Source: Streptomyces antibioticus
GTDB taxonomy: Bacteria > Actinomycetota > Actinomycetes > Streptomycetales > Streptomycetaceae
NCBI RefSeq assembly: GCF_002019855.1
Contig: NZ_CM007717.1
Span: 2,787,198-2,851,197 of the forward strand
Length of the DNA stretch: 64,000 nt
Reading direction: 5' to 3'
Position numbers and translations under genes: made by a program. Of this stretch, positions 16,906 through 25,199 are shown in pieces; within the stretch, counting starts at the first letter, position 1, and every line of letters begins with the position of its first letter. Under the pieces are notes generated by a model, which had not been told where the DNA came from, searched no databases, and worked only from the letters and a program-made list of their open reading frames with translations.

Positions 16906-18303
16906 GTGACGGCGACACCAGCGCAGCCGAACTCGCCGTCGAGGCCGCGCGCCCGTTCCGGCATGTCCCGTGGCCTCCGGGACACCCTGAACGACACCCT
17001 CGCCCTCGTCGCGCTGCCGGCGGTCCTGCTCGCGCCGGCGCTGTCCGCCGCGTTCGCCGGGGGCGGTACCCGGCGCTGGTTCGGGGGGCGGGCGGAGGGC
17101 CAGCGGGCCGAGGCGCAGGCGGCGAAGGACGCCGCGGCGGCCGCCTTCTACGAGCTGGACACCGCCCAGCGGGACCTGCGGATCTCGATCGAGACGATCA
17201 CGGCGGTCGACGACTCCCCCGCCGCCCGCCGCGCCGTCGCGGACTTCGAGGCGCTCGGCCGGCGGATCGACGAGGTCAGCCACCAGTACATCCAGGCCGT
17301 CGACGCCCACGATCTCGACCGGGACGACCTGGAGGCCGCCACGGCCGCCCGGGCGCGCACCGAACTGACCCGCGCCAAGGACGAGCTGGGCCGGGTCAAG
17401 CAGGAGCTGGACCGTTTCACCGACGGGCTGGGTCCGCTGCTCGGCAAGGCCGAGACCCAGCTCGCCCGGCTGGCGCCCGCCGTGGAGCGGGCCCGGCAGG
17501 CCCTGTCGGCCGCCTCCGGCGCGCTGGACGCCGTACGGGCCACGGGGCTGCGGGCGGACGATCTGGCGGCGCGGCTGGCGGCGCTGGCGCCCGAGCTGAC
17601 CCTGCTGAACCAGGGCGCGGGGCAGCACGGCGTGGCGCAGACGCTGGAGCGGGCCGAGCGGGTGTCGCGGGAGGCCGGGGCGATCCGGGCGGAGGCGGAG
17701 CGGCTGCCGGAGCGGGCCGCCGAGATCGACCGCCGGCTGGTGTCGCTGCGCACCCGCGCGCAGGCCCTGACGACCCGCACGGGGCAGGTGGAGCCGATCC
17801 TGAGCGAGCTGCGGCGGCGGTTCACGGCCGCCTGCTGGCAGGACCTCCAGCAGGTGCCGGACGACGCCGTGGAGCACGTACGGCAGGCCGAGCGCAAGCT
17901 CACCGAGGCGCGGGCCGCGCGGGACGCGCAGCGCTGGCCGGACGCCACCGCGCTGCTGTCCACGGCCCGCGCGCTGCTGAACACCACCGACGAGGCGGTC
18001 TCGGCCGCCGGTGACCGGCTGGCCCGGCTCAACGCCGTGCAGAAGGACCCGGGCCAGGAGATCGAGCGGACCCGGTTCGCGATCCGGGACGCCCAGCGGC
18101 TGGCGATGGCCGGCCGCACCACCCCGGACCCCCGGGACGCGCGCCCGCTGGACGAGGCGGTGGCCCGGCTGGAGCGGGCCGTCGGCACGCTGGAGGGCCG
18201 GCACCCCGACTACTGGCACTTCCTGACCGAGACGGAGGGCGTGCGGCGGGCGGTCGCGGACGTCGTCGCCCGGATCCGGGAGGAGCGGGGCACGGCCGGC
18301 TGA
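16906..18303 (+). CDS. Membrane-anchored coiled-coil protein of unknown function
   Basis: 465 residues from GTG 16906 (GGGAGAGGGA upstream). After a basic, Pro-rich N-terminus there is one hydrophobic segment (residues ~28-50, DTLALVALPAVLLAPALSAAF), then almost 400 residues of Ala/Glu/Arg/Leu-rich helix with strong heptad character (ELTRAKDELGRVKQELDRF; AERKLTEARAARDAQRW). No catalytic motif is visible. The shape resembles membrane-tethered scaffold or spacer proteins. The C-terminal ~90 residues (ARPLDEAVARLERAVGTLEG) look like a small helical bundle. It is followed closely by the DUF4383 gene but separated by a possible hairpin. Confidence 0.75.
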   Translation: MTATPAQPNSPSRPRARSGMSRGLRDTLNDTLALVALPAVLLAPALSAAFAGGGTRRWFGGRAEGQRAEAQAAKDAAAAAFYELDTAQRDLRISIETITAVDDSPAARRAVADFEALGRRIDEVSHQYIQAVDAHDLDRDDLEAATAARARTELTRAKDELGRVKQELDRFTDGLGPLLGKAETQLARLAPAVERARQALSAASGALDAVRATGLRADDLAARLAALAPELTLLNQGAGQHGVAQTLERAERVSREAGAIRAEAERLPERAAEIDRRLVSLRTRAQALTTRTGQVEPILSELRRRFTAACWQDLQQVPDDAVEHVRQAERKLTEARAARDAQRWPDATALLSTARALLNTTDEAVSAAGDRLARLNAVQKDPGQEIERTRFAIRDAQRLAMAGRTTPDPRDARPLDEAVARLERAVGTLEGRHPDYWHFLTETEGVRRAVADVVARIREERGTAG

Positions 18304-18310
18304 CCGGCCG
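18293..18310. terminator. Small hairpin with the stop codon in its loop
   Basis: CGGCCGG and CCGGCCG pair around a 4-nt loop that contains most of the TGA stop of the coiled-coil gene. It is too short and lacks a U-tract, so terminator activity is doubtful. Confidence 0.3.
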
Positions 18311-18403
18311 CCGGTCCCGCCACCGCGTTGCTGCCCGCCCCCGGGAAGCGGATATTGGGTGGTACGGCCCCCGCCGGCATGTCTCACCCCTCGGGAGGCG
18401 GAG

Positions 18404-18955
18404 ATGGCGGCCCACGCAGTGCACTCCGAACACAAGCGGCGGATCAGGATCGACGATCATCTGCCGGTCGACCACCGCCTGAACAGGGTCTACCGGATCG
18501 GCGCCGGGCTGATGGGCCTGGGGCTGCTGGTCTTCGGGATCTTCGGCGTCATCGACAAGATCGGCTTCTTCGACACCGGTGGGGACGAGGTCTGGGGCCT
18601 CAACACCAACGGCGCCCTGAGCTGGCTGTCGATCGCCGTCGGACTGCTGCTGTTCGTCGGCATGGTGATCGGCGGGAACTTCGCCTCCACGCTGAACATG
18701 ACGCTCGGCATCCTGTTCATCCTCAGCGGCTTCGTGAACATGGCGCTGCTGGAGACGGACTACAACTTCCTGGCCTTCCAGATCCAGAACTGCATGCTCA
18801 GTTTCGTCATCGGCATTCTGCTGATGGTGTTCGGGATGTACGGCAGGGTCGGATCGGCCCTGCCGCACGACAACCCGTACTGGCGGGCCCGCCACCCCGA
18901 ACTGGCGGACGAGCACGACCGTCAGCGCGAGCGGCGGGAGAACTTCCCGTCCTGA
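18404..18955 (+). CDS. DUF4383 membrane protein
   Basis: 183 residues from ATG 18404 (GGAGG shortly upstream). Four membrane helices follow a hydrophilic N-terminus: IGAGLMGLGLLVFGIFGVI, WLSIAVGLLLFVGMVIGG, LNMTLGILFILSGFVNMALL and MLSFVIGILLMVFGMYGRV. The C-terminus is charged and probably cytoplasmic (RARHPELADEHDRQRERRE). This is the DUF4383 architecture, common in actinomycetes and of unknown function. The 3' end is 16 bp from that of the convergent amidase gene. Confidence 0.85.
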   Translation: MAAHAVHSEHKRRIRIDDHLPVDHRLNRVYRIGAGLMGLGLLVFGIFGVIDKIGFFDTGGDEVWGLNTNGALSWLSIAVGLLLFVGMVIGGNFASTLNMTLGILFILSGFVNMALLETDYNFLAFQIQNCMLSFVIGILLMVFGMYGRVGSALPHDNPYWRARHPELADEHDRQRERRENFPS

Positions 18956-18971
18956 ACCGACGGGAGACCGG

Positions 18972-20144
18972 TCAGGTGCGGTACGCGTAGTAGTACGCGT
19001 TCGGGTACGAGGCCACGAGGCTCGCGACCGAGCGGCGCAGGGTGTTGTTCGAGTGGTACGTCACGTACGGCACGCCGCCGCTCTTGGCGGTGACGATCAT
19101 CGTGTGGTCCTTGGACCCGTCGCGGTCGAAGTCCATCTGGAGGACGTCGCCGATCTCGAGCTGGTACACGTTGGCGAGCGCCGTGGTCCGCTTGGAGTTC
19201 TGGGCGAACCAGGACCACTCGTTGACACCGATGAACGAGTGGGACTGGATCTCGGCGTTGCCGAACCACTTGGTGTAGTCGTAGACGTACCCGGGGGCGT
19301 GCTTCCAGCCGCCCGCCTTCAGGGACTGGCTGACGAAGTTCGTGCAGTCGCCGCCCGCGCCCTGGCCGTTGAAGTCCGGGTAGTCCTTGTTGTAGACGTT
19401 CCAGTACTTCTCGGCGTAGGCCGCCATCGCCTTGTAGTCGTACGTGGTGCCGGTCTTGGGGACGGCCACCGGGTTGCGGGTGGTCGCCGCGCGCGGGGCA
19501 CTCGGCGTGGTGGTGTCGGCGGTGGTGGCGACCTTGACCGTGGGCGGCTCGGCGACGGTGTTGACCGCGAGGCCGCCCTGGTCGGTGTCGCGGATGTCCG
19601 TGAGCTGCCAGTTGCCGCGGCGGTCGGCCTTGAAGGTCAGCTCGTGGTTCGACTGGAAGCCGGTGGTCTTCGGCTCGCCCGCGGCCGCCTGGGCGTAGGT
19701 CAGGGTCGTGGTCTCGGTGACCGCGGCCTTGGCCGTACGGCCCGTGACGCGCGTGGCGTTCAGGGTGACCGTGGTGGCGGCCTTGCTGTACTTCTCGCCG
19801 GCCTTCGCGAGCTTGTCCTTGCGCTTGCCGAGGGCCGACAGCGCGGCGTCCTCACCGCGGGCGGTGCCCGTCGACAGCCGGACCTTGCCCGAGAAGCCGT
19901 CGGTCAGCGGCTTGTCCCGGTTGCCCTGCTTGCCGACCACCAGGGCGTCGGTGCGGTCGGTGAAGACCGCGTCCGCGAGGCGCTGGAAGGTGGCCTTGGT
20001 CCTGGCGTCCACCGTGGGGTCGTCGACGACCGTGGCGCCCGCCATCCAGTTGGGCAGCAGCGCGACTCCGGCGACGACCGAGGTCGCGGCCGCGCCGATT
20101 ATCGTGGCTCTGCGGCGTGTCGGCCGCAATTTCCTTGACTTCAC
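18972..20144 (-). CDS. Secreted amidase-domain (Amidase_6) protein
   Basis: 390 residues from GTG 20144 (GAGGGG 8 nt upstream). A signal or anchor segment (RRRATIIGAAATSVVAGVALLP, residues ~10-31) precedes a mixed α/β region with many Thr residues. The C-terminal ~150 residues form the putative amidase domain: YDYKAMAAYAEKYWNVYN, the catalytic Cys in GGDCTNFVSQSLKAGGW, then YQLEIGDVLQMDFDRDGSKDHTMIV, which supplies the His, and YVTYHSNNTLRRS. This is a papain-like CHAP-related fold found in cell-wall-associated enzymes. A wall-peptide substrate is likely. It is the last gene of a minus-strand envelope cluster. Confidence 0.85.
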   Translation of the reverse strand: MKSRKLRPTRRRATIIGAAATSVVAGVALLPNWMAGATVVDDPTVDARTKATFQRLADAVFTDRTDALVVGKQGNRDKPLTDGFSGKVRLSTGTARGEDAALSALGKRKDKLAKAGEKYSKAATTVTLNATRVTGRTAKAAVTETTTLTYAQAAAGEPKTTGFQSNHELTFKADRRGNWQLTDIRDTDQGGLAVNTVAEPPTVKVATTADTTTPSAPRAATTRNPVAVPKTGTTYDYKAMAAYAEKYWNVYNKDYPDFNGQGAGGDCTNFVSQSLKAGGWKHAPGYVYDYTKWFGNAEIQSHSFIGVNEWSWFAQNSKRTTALANVYQLEIGDVLQMDFDRDGSKDHTMIVTAKSGGVPYVTYHSNNTLRRSVASLVASYPNAYYYAYRT

Positions 20145-20289
20145 TGATGTTTCCCCTCTTGCCCCGGCGGTGGGTTGCCGGAGTACGGCATCTTCGCACG
20201 CCGTGTGCAGCTCCTGTGAAGGGGGATGCGGTTGAGGTTTGGTTACGCCAACCACCCCTCCACCGCACGTCACTTCAGGTCACCGCGCG

Positions 20290-21564
20290 TCACTTCACGA
20301 CGGTCGACCAGTCCGGGGACTGGGCCGGATCCAGGCTGCGCAGCCGCTCCAGGGTGGCGGGCGTCTGGACGTCCATCCAGTCGGCCAACTCCTTGAAGGA
20401 CACGCACTTGACGTCCTTCTTGGTGCACACGTTCTCGATGACGTGGTCGACGGCCTTCATGTAGATGCCGCCGTTCCAGTCCTCGAAGTGGTTGCCGATG
20501 AACATCGGCGCCCGGCTGCCGTAGTACACCCGGTTGAAGCCGGCCATGTAGGCGTCGATGGTCTGCTGCTGCCACTGCGGGCGCTTGGCCGGATCGCCCT
20601 CGGTCTCGCCGCCGGTCTGGTTGTAGAGGAAGTTGAAGTCCATGGACAGCGCCTGGATGTCACCGTACGGGAGGCCCTGGAGCGGGAAGTCCCAGATGCC
20701 GTCCTTCTTCGTCGGCCAGATCTGGAAGTCACCGGCGGAGGAGGCGTCGTAGCGCCAGCCGTAGCTCTTGGCGGCCTTCAGCAGGTTCGCCTGGCCCTCC
20801 AGGCAGGGGGCACGGCCGCCGGTGACCTCCTTCTTGAAGTCGAAGGGCAGCGGGTCCATGTCCGTGTAGCCGGTGTTGGTCTTCCACTTCTCCGCGAACT
20901 CGAAGAACTGGTCGATCTCGCTCTTCCACTCCTCGACGCTCCAGTCCCCGCCGCCCTTGGCGCCGCAGAAGTGGCCGTTGAAGTGGGTGCCGATCTCGTT
21001 GCCCTCCTTCCACGCCTCGCCGAGCTGCTCCAGCGTGGTGCGGATGTGGTCGTCGGTGGGGAAGCTGATCGCCGCGCTGCCCTGGTCGTGCTGGGGCGGG
21101 TCGTACAGGTCCTTCTTGCTCTTGGGCAGCAGGTAGATGCCGGTGAGGAAGAAGGTCATGTGCGCGTTGTACTGCTTGGCCATGTCCCGGTAGTGCTCGA
21201 ACAGTCCGTCGTCGCCCATCAGCGCGCCGTCCCAGGAGAAGACCACGAACTGCGGCGGCTTCTCACCGGGCTTGAGCGGCACCGCCTTCAACTGGCCCGT
21301 CTGCGGCCCCGTGTACGAGGTGGAGCCGTCCCCCAGGACATGGGTCTTGCCGTCCCACTTCGGCTCCTTGGACTTCGCCGCGTCCTTCTTGCTCTCCCCC
21401 GAGGACGCGGTCGGCGCGGTGTTGGCCGTCCGGTTGAGCACCAGATAGCCGCCCACGAGGGACGCGACGACGAGCAGCGCGGCCAGGGTCAGGAACCCCG
21501 GGTGCGTGGTCGCGGGGCGGCGCGGTTCCGGTGCCTTGCGTCGGCGGCCCGACGGTGACTTCAT
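20290..21564 (-). CDS. Membrane-anchored NodB-like (polysaccharide deacetylase fold) protein
   Basis: 424 residues. One N-terminal membrane helix (residues ~24-43) is followed by a Ser/Lys linker and a large extracellular domain. The NodB-type first motif is altered: VVFSWDGAL at 107-115 has Trp at the position of the catalytic-base Asp of TFDDGP, while the metal-binding Asp112 remains. The second motif is intact (GTHFNGHFCG, His194/His198). Later HFEDWNGGIYMKAV and VHVIEN-type segments complete the barrel. Deacetylation of a wall or extracellular glycan is the family role, but activity is uncertain here. It sits between the PBP and amidase genes. Confidence 0.75.
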   Translation of the reverse strand: MKSPSGRRRKAPEPRRPATTHPGFLTLAALLVVASLVGGYLVLNRTANTAPTASSGESKKDAAKSKEPKWDGKTHVLGDGSTSYTGPQTGQLKAVPLKPGEKPPQFVVFSWDGALMGDDGLFEHYRDMAKQYNAHMTFFLTGIYLLPKSKKDLYDPPQHDQGSAAISFPTDDHIRTTLEQLGEAWKEGNEIGTHFNGHFCGAKGGGDWSVEEWKSEIDQFFEFAEKWKTNTGYTDMDPLPFDFKKEVTGGRAPCLEGQANLLKAAKSYGWRYDASSAGDFQIWPTKKDGIWDFPLQGLPYGDIQALSMDFNFLYNQTGGETEGDPAKRPQWQQQTIDAYMAGFNRVYYGSRAPMFIGNHFEDWNGGIYMKAVDHVIENVCTKKDVKCVSFKELADWMDVQTPATLERLRSLDPAQSPDWSTVVK

Positions 21565-21611
21565 GTGCAGCTCATTCTCCGGAAGTTGGGGACACAGGGC
21601 CTGCTCGTCGG

Positions 21612-23915
21612 TCAGTCGAGCGGGCTCATGGCACCTGACCAGATGCCGTACGGGACGCTGTCGTCGGTCGGTCCGGCGATGCCCTCCAGGGGTAGCGGTT
21701 CAAGACTCTTGCCGAGGTCGATGCGGTACAGCACGACCGCCGTGGACACGTCCTTGGCGGTGCCCACGTACCAGGCTGCCGTGTCGGTCGCGGTGGTCCC
21801 CGCCTTTCCGGCCACCTCCGCGGCGCCGGCCCCCGCCTGTCCGCCTTCCGTTCCCCGGGCTGGGGGGACGTCGGCGGGGTGGGCGTTGCGGAAGTTGCCG
21901 GCCAGGGCGGCGCTGACCTCCCGGGCCACCTCCACGCCGACCGCCCGCCGGACGGCGGGGGTGTCCAGGGCGACCCGGGAACCGTTCTTGGTGATCTTGC
22001 GGACGGAGTACGGCTCGGTGTGCCGGCCGTCGGCCGCGAAGGTGGAGTAGCCGCTCGCCATCCGGATGGCGCTGGGCGTGGAACTGCCCAGCGACAGGGT
22101 GGGCACCTGGGCGCCGATGCTGGAGGGCAGGAAGCCGGAGTCCTCGGCGGTCCTGCGCACCACGTCCAGGCCGGTGTCCATGCCGAGCTGCATGAACGGC
22201 GTGTTCACCGACAGCTCCATGGCCCGCCGCAGGGAGATCTGCCCGTAGTTGCGCCCGCCGTCGTTCTCGGCGGCGACCTTGCGGCCGCTGCGGTCCCAGT
22301 AGGGGCCCTCGGGGGTGGTCACCGGCACCTTGTTGTCGCCGTTGTAGAGCGACTCCCCGGTGACCGGGGTGGTCTCCCCGTCCCGGGTCTTGTGGACGCC
22401 GTTCTCCAGCGCGGCCGCGTACACGAACGGCGTGAAGGCGGTGCCGGCCGGGACGGTGGTGGCGTTGGACTCGTTGTAGCCCTGCTTACGGTGGTCGGGG
22501 CCGCCGTAGACGGCCAGGATCCGTCCGTCGGCGTCCACCGACGCGGCACCGTAGTGGGCCGTCTTCGCCTTCTTGGGCTCGTCCTCGAGGACCTTCGCGC
22601 GGGCCTTGGTGACCGACTCGGTGAGCTGGTCCTGCCGGTTCTTGTCGAACGTGGTGTAGATCTGGTAGCCGCCGAGGTCGAAGTCCTTGTCGGAGATCCC
22701 GGCGCTCTTCTTGGCGTACTGGGCGGCGAGTTCGACCAGGTAGTCGCTCTGCTCACCGGTGTCGTAGAGCGGGTTGGTCTTCAGCGGCTCGGGGAACTTC
22801 TTGTAGGTCGCGCGCTCGGCCTTGGACAGCTTGCCGATCTCGACCATCCGGTCCAGGGTCCAGGACCAGCGCTCCACGGCCCGCGCCCGGTTGGCGGAGG
22901 TGAGCGTCGGGTCGTACAGGCCCGCGCCCTTGAGGAGCGCGGCGAGGAACGCGGCCTCGCTGGCGTTGAGTTCGCTGACGTCCTTGCCGTAGTACGCCTG
23001 GGCGGCGCGCTGGATGCCGTAGGTGCCGCGGCCGAACCAGCTCGTGTTGAGGTAGCCCTCGAGGATGTCGTCCTTGCTCATCTGGTTGTCGAGCTTGAGG
23101 GAGATCATCGCCTCGGTGAACTTGCGCCTGATCGTCTGGTCCTGGCTCAGGTAGACGTTCTTGACGTACTGCTGGGTGATGGTGGAGCCGCCCTGGGTGT
23201 CGCCCTGGCCGAGGGTGCGGAACAGGGCGCGGCTGACGCCCTTGAAGGAGATGCCGGGGTCGCTGTAGAAGCTGGCGTTCTCGGCCGCGAGGACGGCCCA
23301 GCGGACGTCCTCGGGGATGTCCTCCAGCGGCATCGCCTGGCGCTGCACCCATCCGGTACGGGCCATGGGCGAGCCGTCGGCCCAGAAGTACACGTTGTCC
23401 TGCTGGGTGGCGTACGTGTTGAGGTTGTCCGGCACGTCGGTGGCCGCGTAGGCGACGACGAGGAACATCGCGCTGAGACCTATGGACGCGAAGAAGCCCC
23501 CCACGACCTGCCGCCAGGAGGGTATCCAGCGCCGCCAGCCGGCCCGGCCGGGGCGCGGGTAGAGCGGGCGGAGTTTGCGGGCGTAGGGAGCGAGCCGGGC
23601 CGCGAAGGGGGCCAGGACGGCGACGAGCGGGGCGAGCCGGGGGCCGAGGGCGGCGGAGAGCCGGGCCAGGAGGGAGGGGCGGGGCGCCTTGCGCGGGTTT
23701 CCGGAACGGCCGGGCTTTTCCGCCCTTCCCGCCTTATCCGCCCTATCTGCTTTATCCGATGTACCTGCGTTGTCGGAGGACGTGTTCTCGGGTATGTCTG
23801 GAATATCCGACACCCGCAGTTGCATGGTCTCGTCCGCCCTGAAAGAGGCAGGGACCTTCAGCTGCATGGTGGCGTCCGGCTCCTGGGGCTCCTCCCCCCG
23901 CCCCCGCTGTGTCAC
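21612..23915 (-). CDS. Class A penicillin-binding protein with degenerate transpeptidase site
   Basis: 767 residues from GTG 23915 (GGAGGGAG 7 nt upstream). A cytoplasmic N-terminus carries two TMQL motifs (residues 16-19, 30-33) and basic clusters. A membrane helix spans ~139-157. The GT51 glycosyltransferase domain is intact (AENASFYSDPGIS with Glu212; GGSTITQQYVKN 242-253; RKFTEAMISLKL). In the transpeptidase domain the SxxK box reads TAFT (492-495, context PAGTAFTPF), although the SVN (569-571) and KAGTT boxes are recognisable. Loss of both Ser and Lys predicts no transpeptidation or penicillin binding, leaving glycan polymerase activity. It heads a cluster with the NodB-like and amidase genes. 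Confidence 0.88.
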   Translation of the reverse strand: MTQRGRGEEPQEPDATMQLKVPASFRADETMQLRVSDIPDIPENTSSDNAGTSDKADRADKAGRAEKPGRSGNPRKAPRPSLLARLSAALGPRLAPLVAVLAPFAARLAPYARKLRPLYPRPGRAGWRRWIPSWRQVVGGFFASIGLSAMFLVVAYAATDVPDNLNTYATQQDNVYFWADGSPMARTGWVQRQAMPLEDIPEDVRWAVLAAENASFYSDPGISFKGVSRALFRTLGQGDTQGGSTITQQYVKNVYLSQDQTIRRKFTEAMISLKLDNQMSKDDILEGYLNTSWFGRGTYGIQRAAQAYYGKDVSELNASEAAFLAALLKGAGLYDPTLTSANRARAVERWSWTLDRMVEIGKLSKAERATYKKFPEPLKTNPLYDTGEQSDYLVELAAQYAKKSAGISDKDFDLGGYQIYTTFDKNRQDQLTESVTKARAKVLEDEPKKAKTAHYGAASVDADGRILAVYGGPDHRKQGYNESNATTVPAGTAFTPFVYAAALENGVHKTRDGETTPVTGESLYNGDNKVPVTTPEGPYWDRSGRKVAAENDGGRNYGQISLRRAMELSVNTPFMQLGMDTGLDVVRRTAEDSGFLPSSIGAQVPTLSLGSSTPSAIRMASGYSTFAADGRHTEPYSVRKITKNGSRVALDTPAVRRAVGVEVAREVSAALAGNFRNAHPADVPPARGTEGGQAGAGAAEVAGKAGTTATDTAAWYVGTAKDVSTAVVLYRIDLGKSLEPLPLEGIAGPTDDSVPYGIWSGAMSPLD

Positions 23916-24142
23916 GTCGCGTCTCCCTCCGCACATCGAAATGCTCGCACAGGCAGACGTACAGACGTACGAGGGTCTGACATGGTTGCCGTGGACGCGG
24001 CTGCAAACCCTGAATCCCCCCGACCTCGCGGTTCATCGCGGCACCCTCAAATTACCAGCGTGCTTCGCAAATTCTCCACATAAGAAAACGACAGAAGTGA
24101 ACACAGCCGAAACGAAGGGCGCCTCGTCCGGCCGGCGGGGAT

Positions 24143-24148
24143 TAGCCT
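24143..24148 (+). promoter_or_regulatory. -10 box (TAGCCT) of a probable leaderless fmdB-like transcript
   Basis: It lies 6 nt before ATG 24155, and no Shine-Dalgarno sequence is present. Confidence 0.45.
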
Positions 24149-24154
24149 GTGTCC

Positions 24155-24373
24155 ATGCCTCGCTACGAGTACCGCTGCCGGACCTGCGGTGACACATTCG
24201 AACTGAGCCGCCCGATGGCGGAATCCGCCGCGCCCGCCGACTGCCCGGCAGGTCACGGCGACACTGTGAAACTCCTCTCAGCCGTCGCCGTGGGCGGTAC
24301 GACGTCCGCCCCCGCGCCCGGTGGGGGCGGCGGGGGCGGAGGCGGCTGCTGCGGCGGAGGCTGCTGCTCCTGA
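24155..24373 (+). CDS. FmdB-type zinc-ribbon protein
   Basis: 72 residues starting MPRYEYRCRTCGDTFELSRPM, the classic FmdB/CxxC_CxxC_SSSS regulatory zinc ribbon (C8, C11, then CPAGH). The C-terminus is a Gly-rich tail ending CCGGGCCS, which may add metal-binding thiols. FmdB was named as a putative regulator of formamidase, but most members are uncharacterised small zinc proteins. ATG 24155 is preferred to the in-frame ATG 24149 because of the -10 box just upstream. Confidence 0.88.
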   Translation: MPRYEYRCRTCGDTFELSRPMAESAAPADCPAGHGDTVKLLSAVAVGGTTSAPAPGGGGGGGGGCCGGGCCS

Positions 24374-24386
24374 AACCGGACGGATC

Positions 24387-25199
24387 CTACTGAGGCGCCC
24401 TCGACGCCCTGAGGAACTCCCGCAGGATCCGCTCCCCGGCCAGCACGCCCCGCTCCGGCAGGGCGGTGAGGCCGGGGGCGGTGAACTCGGTGTCGGCCAG
24501 CTCGCCGTGGCCCGGCCGCCAGCCGCGGTCGGCCGCGAGCAGCAGATCGGCGTCGAGCAGCGAGTCACCGGCCGCCAGCGTCAGCTCCGCGCCGCTGCGG
24601 CGCGCCACCTCGCGCACGGCCGCGCTCTTGGTCAGCGGCTTCGGGACGGCGTAGATCTTGCGGCCCTGGAGGGAGACCGTCCAGCCGCGGTTCTCGGCCC
24701 AGGCCGCCAGCTCCTTCACCCACTCCTCGGGCAGCAGCTCGCGCTCCACCACGAGATAGACGAAGAGGTCCTCGGCGATCCGGTGCTTGCGCACCCACAA
24801 CGGGTCGGCGGTCCGCTCCAGATGCTCCCTGACCTCCTCCAGCGGCGCGCACTCCGCGGCCAGCCGCGCGGTCACGGCCGCGTGCCACGCCGGGTCGGAG
24901 ACCCCGTCGACCAGGATGTGCCCGCCGTTCGCGCAGATCGCGTACGTCGGGGCGGGTCCCGGGAGGTTGATGCGCAGGTACTGCTTGCGGGTCCGGGTGG
25001 TCGTCGGCACGAACACCGCCGTGTCCCCGAGGTCGGTCAGCAGCCCGGCCGCCGTCTCCGTCATGAAGGACAGCGGACGGCTCTCGTGCACCTCCACGCA
25101 GAGCAGCCGGGGCGCCCGCGCGTCCGGCATCGTCAGCGCCAGCGCGGCCGACGAGTAGATGAGCGTACGGTCGAGGTCGCTCGCCACCATCACCGGCAT
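24387..25199 (-). CDS. HAD-superfamily phosphatase of the Ter biosynthetic operon
   Basis: 270 residues. HAD motif I is VASDLDRTLIYSS at residues ~5-17. PTTTRTRKQYLRI resembles motif II. The cap holds AICANGGHILVDG, a Cof-type pattern, and motif IV is LAAGDSLLDADLLLAAD near 211-227. It starts on the last base of the preceding gene's stop (TGATG), so the two are translationally coupled. Comparative genomics of tellurium-resistance loci describes such a HAD enzyme with PRTases and a CitE-like lyase as makers of a nucleoside-like metabolite. Phosphate removal from that intermediate is inferred. Confidence 0.85.
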   Translation of the reverse strand: MPVMVASDLDRTLIYSSAALALTMPDARAPRLLCVEVHESRPLSFMTETAAGLLTDLGDTAVFVPTTTRTRKQYLRINLPGPAPTYAICANGGHILVDGVSDPAWHAAVTARLAAECAPLEEVREHLERTADPLWVRKHRIAEDLFVYLVVERELLPEEWVKELAAWAENRGWTVSLQGRKIYAVPKPLTKSAAVREVARRSGAELTLAAGDSLLDADLLLAADRGWRPGHGELADTEFTAPGLTALPERGVLAGERILREFLRASRAPQ

